NCBI GenBank assembly: GCA_036873755.1
Contig: JAVTVY010037275.1
Location: forward strand, 1 to 64,000
DNA: 64,000 bases
Source: Hanleya hanleyi
Lineage: Eukaryota > Mollusca > Polyplacophora > Lepidopleurida > Hanleyidae
Reading direction: 5' to 3'
Position numbering within the stretch: the first letter of the stretch is position 1
The DNA itself: not shown here
Text below: more notes on this DNA, generated by a model
What the model saw: the letters and a program-made list of their open reading frames with translations, nothing else
Told to the model about the DNA's origin: nothing
The model's database searches: none

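Larger units (their letters stand above)
55710..62169 (+). mobile_element. DIRS-type tyrosine-recombinase retroelement, defective
   Basis: A 6.46-kb insertion inside one intron. It has the three hallmarks known for DIRS elements: inverted terminal repeats (55728-55912 and 61943-62127), an internal complementary region joining the complements of both outer ends (61786-61881), and a tyrosine-recombinase remnant (59362-60030) with no integrase. A Cys-rich gag-like remnant sits near the left end. The ITRs look identical over ~185 bp while the genes are broken, so this copy may have been mobilised in trans. Outer flanks ...ACACAAG and ATTTAAATG show no long target duplication, as expected for DIRS. 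The 3' third holds duplicated segments of unknown origin. Confidence 0.82.

Overview
The window is animal genomic DNA: AT-rich, intron-dense, and loaded with minisatellites and transposon relics. The mix of repeats (tRNA-type and 5S-rRNA-type SINEs, one with an ACTC-repeat tail, several MITE families, a DIRS-type retroelement) looks molluscan. That placement is inferred from repeat style and protein character, not from a search.

One gene fills the window on the + strand. It is the middle of a giant titin/sallimus (kettin)-like muscle protein that enters from the left and leaves at the right edge. I traced 52 exons (787 to 64000), about 10.4 kb of coding sequence, all with AG/GT introns and matching codon phase except one damaged exon. 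Four parts follow each other. (1) 787-16262: Ig domains separated by Pro/Lys-rich linkers, including a repeated module of one 259-bp Ig exon plus one linker exon. (2) 18837-21523: two further Ig domains; the second half of the first is frameshifted in this sequence. (3) 22711-37587: a PEVK-like elastic block of short phase 2-2 exons, built partly by repeats of a roughly 3-kb genomic segment. (4) 42906-64000: Ig domains typical of the titin/kettin Z-disc to I-band region. The order Ig+linker, then PEVK-like, then kettin-like Ig resembles the zormin-kettin arrangement of arthropod sallimus.

The introns hold most of the other structure. There are large tandem arrays (42 bp at 5502-6624, 18 bp at 19058-20366, 47 bp at 38545-41733 and others), several MITE families with visible terminal inverted repeats, one of them split by a SINE with a 10-bp target duplication, a 5S-rRNA-derived SINE, and a 5'-truncated LINE on the minus strand (about 47400-48890). 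A 6.46-kb DIRS-type tyrosine-recombinase retroelement (55710-62169) has matching inverted terminal repeats and an internal complementary region but decayed genes.

No prokaryotic features, CRISPR arrays, rRNA genes or independent tRNA genes were found. The most notable items are the DIRS end architecture, the segmental growth of the PEVK-like exons with a lost splice donor that lengthened one copy, and a splice-donor-derived tandem array at 54119-54530.
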